Assembly: GCF_030463565.1 (NCBI RefSeq)
Contig: NC_134646.1
Coordinates: forward strand, 45,565,240 to 45,629,239
DNA length: 64,000 nucleotides
Origin: Pelecanus crispus
Lineage: Eukaryota; Chordata; Aves; Pelecaniformes; Pelecanidae
Reading direction: 5' to 3'
Shown: positions 62,601 through 64,000 of the stretch, piece by piece
Position numbering within the stretch: position 1 is the stretch's first letter
Layout: each line of letters begins with the position of its first letter
Notes under the pieces: generated by a model
Database searches by the model: none
What the model was told of the DNA's origin: nothing
Seen by the model: only the letters and a program-made list of their open reading frames with translations
Made by a program: the position numbers and the translations under genes

Positions 62601-63814
62601 TAGCTTTCTCATCACTATCCAGTTTGGCGAGTTGATCACAAGATACTCCCCCTGGAAAATAGATCAGTTCTGTTGATTAGCTGCAGGGGTGGGGGGATGG
62701 AAAAAACAAGCAAAGATGATGGTGACCATTTTCATACCAGTTATCAGGTCACCCGATGACTGGGCTTTCCCCACAACCGTGGAAGAGACAGATCCTCTGA
62801 CTGCTTCTGTAGAGGCTAGCAAAGAGAACAGCGATGGGGGAGAGCCTTAGTCATGGAAAACAATTTCCTTTAACGTGCAGCATCCTGCACGCAGAAGCCC
62901 TGTGGGACACGTCTCAGCCTCTAGGCCTGTTAGCCCTGTTTCCAGCTGGCTGGTGTGATTCACCTGACTTGCCCCCTGAAGTGTGTCCGCATAATGCCTG
63001 TTTGCCCACACTTTGTATGCATAAATCAGCTTTCACCTGAAGAACAGGAACTCCTCCTCTTTGCTGTCGAACAAGTGTGAGCTGTGAAGAACCTGCAAAG
63101 TGCATTATAGCACTCCGGAATGCTTGTCAGCTTTCCAGAAGGGTTATGCTGTTAGTTGGAAACATCTCCTTGTTCAGTTCCTGGAGTTCTCCAGGCCTAA
63201 AGTGTCCTCGTTTGAATTGTCAAACAGATCATTGTCACCAGAGACAGCTGGCATGGGAAATAACGCCGTGGAAGAATCAAGTGATATGGCATTTTTGCGA
63301 AACATTTGACAAATCTGTATTAAAGCCAACCTTTTATTTCTAATTAAATTATCATCATACCATGCTGAAACTTTTATGCACTAGTTTAAGAATTACAGCT
63401 AAATGATGTTATGAACTCATTATGTCAATATGCAGCAGCATTGACCCAGTTTTGTCTCCCAGTCCTCCAAATCTTATCCATTCCACACTTGGTTTACCAC
63501 AAAAATGGCCTGGATTACTATAATCTTAAAACAAGAGGACACGCTTTAACATAGCTTCTGTGTTTCAAATGTGCAATGATGGTCTAGTTAACAAGAAGCA
63601 GATCCAAGCATGCCTCAGACATGATGGCAATTAGGCATACATTAGTCGTCCATTCTGCCAGAGCACAGAGTGAAAAGAGATATCCCTCCTCTGGAGTGTG
63701 GAGAGGACCAGTTATGAATTTTAGGAAGTATCCAATGGAAATAGTAGTTTATGAGTAAATAAATGACAATAATGAAATTCATTCTGTGTTGTCCACTGCT
63801 GGGAATCGCTTCCT
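53651..63814. other. Gene-free DNA with simple repeats
   Basis: Contains dinucleotide CA/TA stretches near 54556-54580 and 61284-61318, (CA)n near 56818-56831, T runs near 58031-58048 and a C run near 60617-60625. A 155-codon minus-strand frame at 61600-62067 has no recognisable domain. No gene is supported. Confidence 0.45.
57106..57249. repeat. Polypyrimidine tract, about 144 bp
   Basis: Almost only T and C on the plus strand, built from TTTTTC and TTTTCC units and then CTCTCT. The complement is a polypurine run. Confidence 0.9.
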
Positions 63815-64000
63815 AATGGGAAGGTGTAGAGAAGATGGAGCCATCTTGTCAGGTACATGCAGCAGAAGGACAAGAGGCAACAGGCACAGGCTGGAAAACA
63901 GGCAATCCCAACTCAGTATAAATAAAAAAGTTTTTTCACCCTGAGAGTCATCAGACCCTGGAGCAGATTGTCCAGACAGGTTGTGTAATCCCCATCTTTG
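63815..64000 (+). mobile_element. CR1 LINE fragment, cut by the right window edge
   Basis: Matches the CR1 3' region: AGAGGCAACAGGCACAGGCT, TTTTTTCACCCTGAGAGTCA and GGAGCAGATTGTCCAGACAG. The element continues outside the window. The left edge is approximate. Confidence 0.75.

Noticed and set aside
29758-64000. HAND2 coding exons
   Set aside because: No frame resembles the HAND2 bHLH domain or its N-terminus on either strand, so the gene must lie outside the window.
1-64000. CRISPR arrays, bacterial operons, tRNA or rRNA genes
   Set aside because: The DNA is clearly vertebrate nuclear sequence. No direct-repeat/spacer array or recognisable tRNA or rRNA sequence was seen, although a covariance-model scan was not possible.

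Overview
The window is vertebrate nuclear DNA, almost certainly from a bird and probably a neoavian rather than a galliform. The evidence is small introns in HMGB2, two CpG-island promoters, several CR1 LINE copies and two solo ERV LTRs of types I associate with Neoaves. The species cannot be fixed from the sequence. Three protein-coding genes were rebuilt exon by exon with consensus splice sites: HMGB2 (minus, 97-1459, 207 aa), SAP30 (plus, 17335-24249, 217 aa) and SCRG1 (minus, 27898-29743, 96 aa). This is the conserved amniote order HMGB2-SAP30-SCRG1, which is followed by HAND2 in other amniotes. HAND2 itself is not in the window and should lie to the right.

Layout. 1-96 is the HMGB2 3' UTR, cut by the window edge. 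97-2480 holds HMGB2 and its CCAAT-rich promoter inside a CpG island that runs to about 3290. 3291-15900 is intergenic, with one exon-like open segment (7881-8025), a 1.09-kb solo LTR (about 11226-12316) and a CpG-retaining unique block (about 15270-15880). 15950-18720 is the SAP30 CpG island, with an inverted pair of ZNF143/THAP11-like motifs. 17335-24460 is SAP30. 24460-27890 is intergenic with a strong spare polyA signal. 27898-29757 holds the coding exons of SCRG1. A likely non-coding first exon and promoter lies near 34430-34620 and carries a SOX-dimer-like site. From 34.7 kb to the end I see no gene. That stretch holds a 547-bp solo LTR (39134-39680), an internally deleted CR1 that keeps 5' sequence (about 39790-40958), an older CR1 (about 48160-48937), a T23/A23 inverted repeat, a candidate conserved non-coding block (about 52600-53650), a 144-bp polypyrimidine tract, and a CR1 cut by the right edge.

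The genes share no pathway. HMGB2 is a chromatin-bending protein of dividing cells, SAP30 is a subunit of the Sin3-HDAC corepressor, and SCRG1 is a small secreted cysteine-rich protein of mesenchymal and cartilage cells. Most of the gene-poor right half is best read as flanking DNA of HAND2, where distal enhancers are expected. I found no new multi-gene system. The most useful leads are the promoter architectures, the SCRG1 first exon, the orphan exon-like segment and the two CpG-retaining non-coding blocks.
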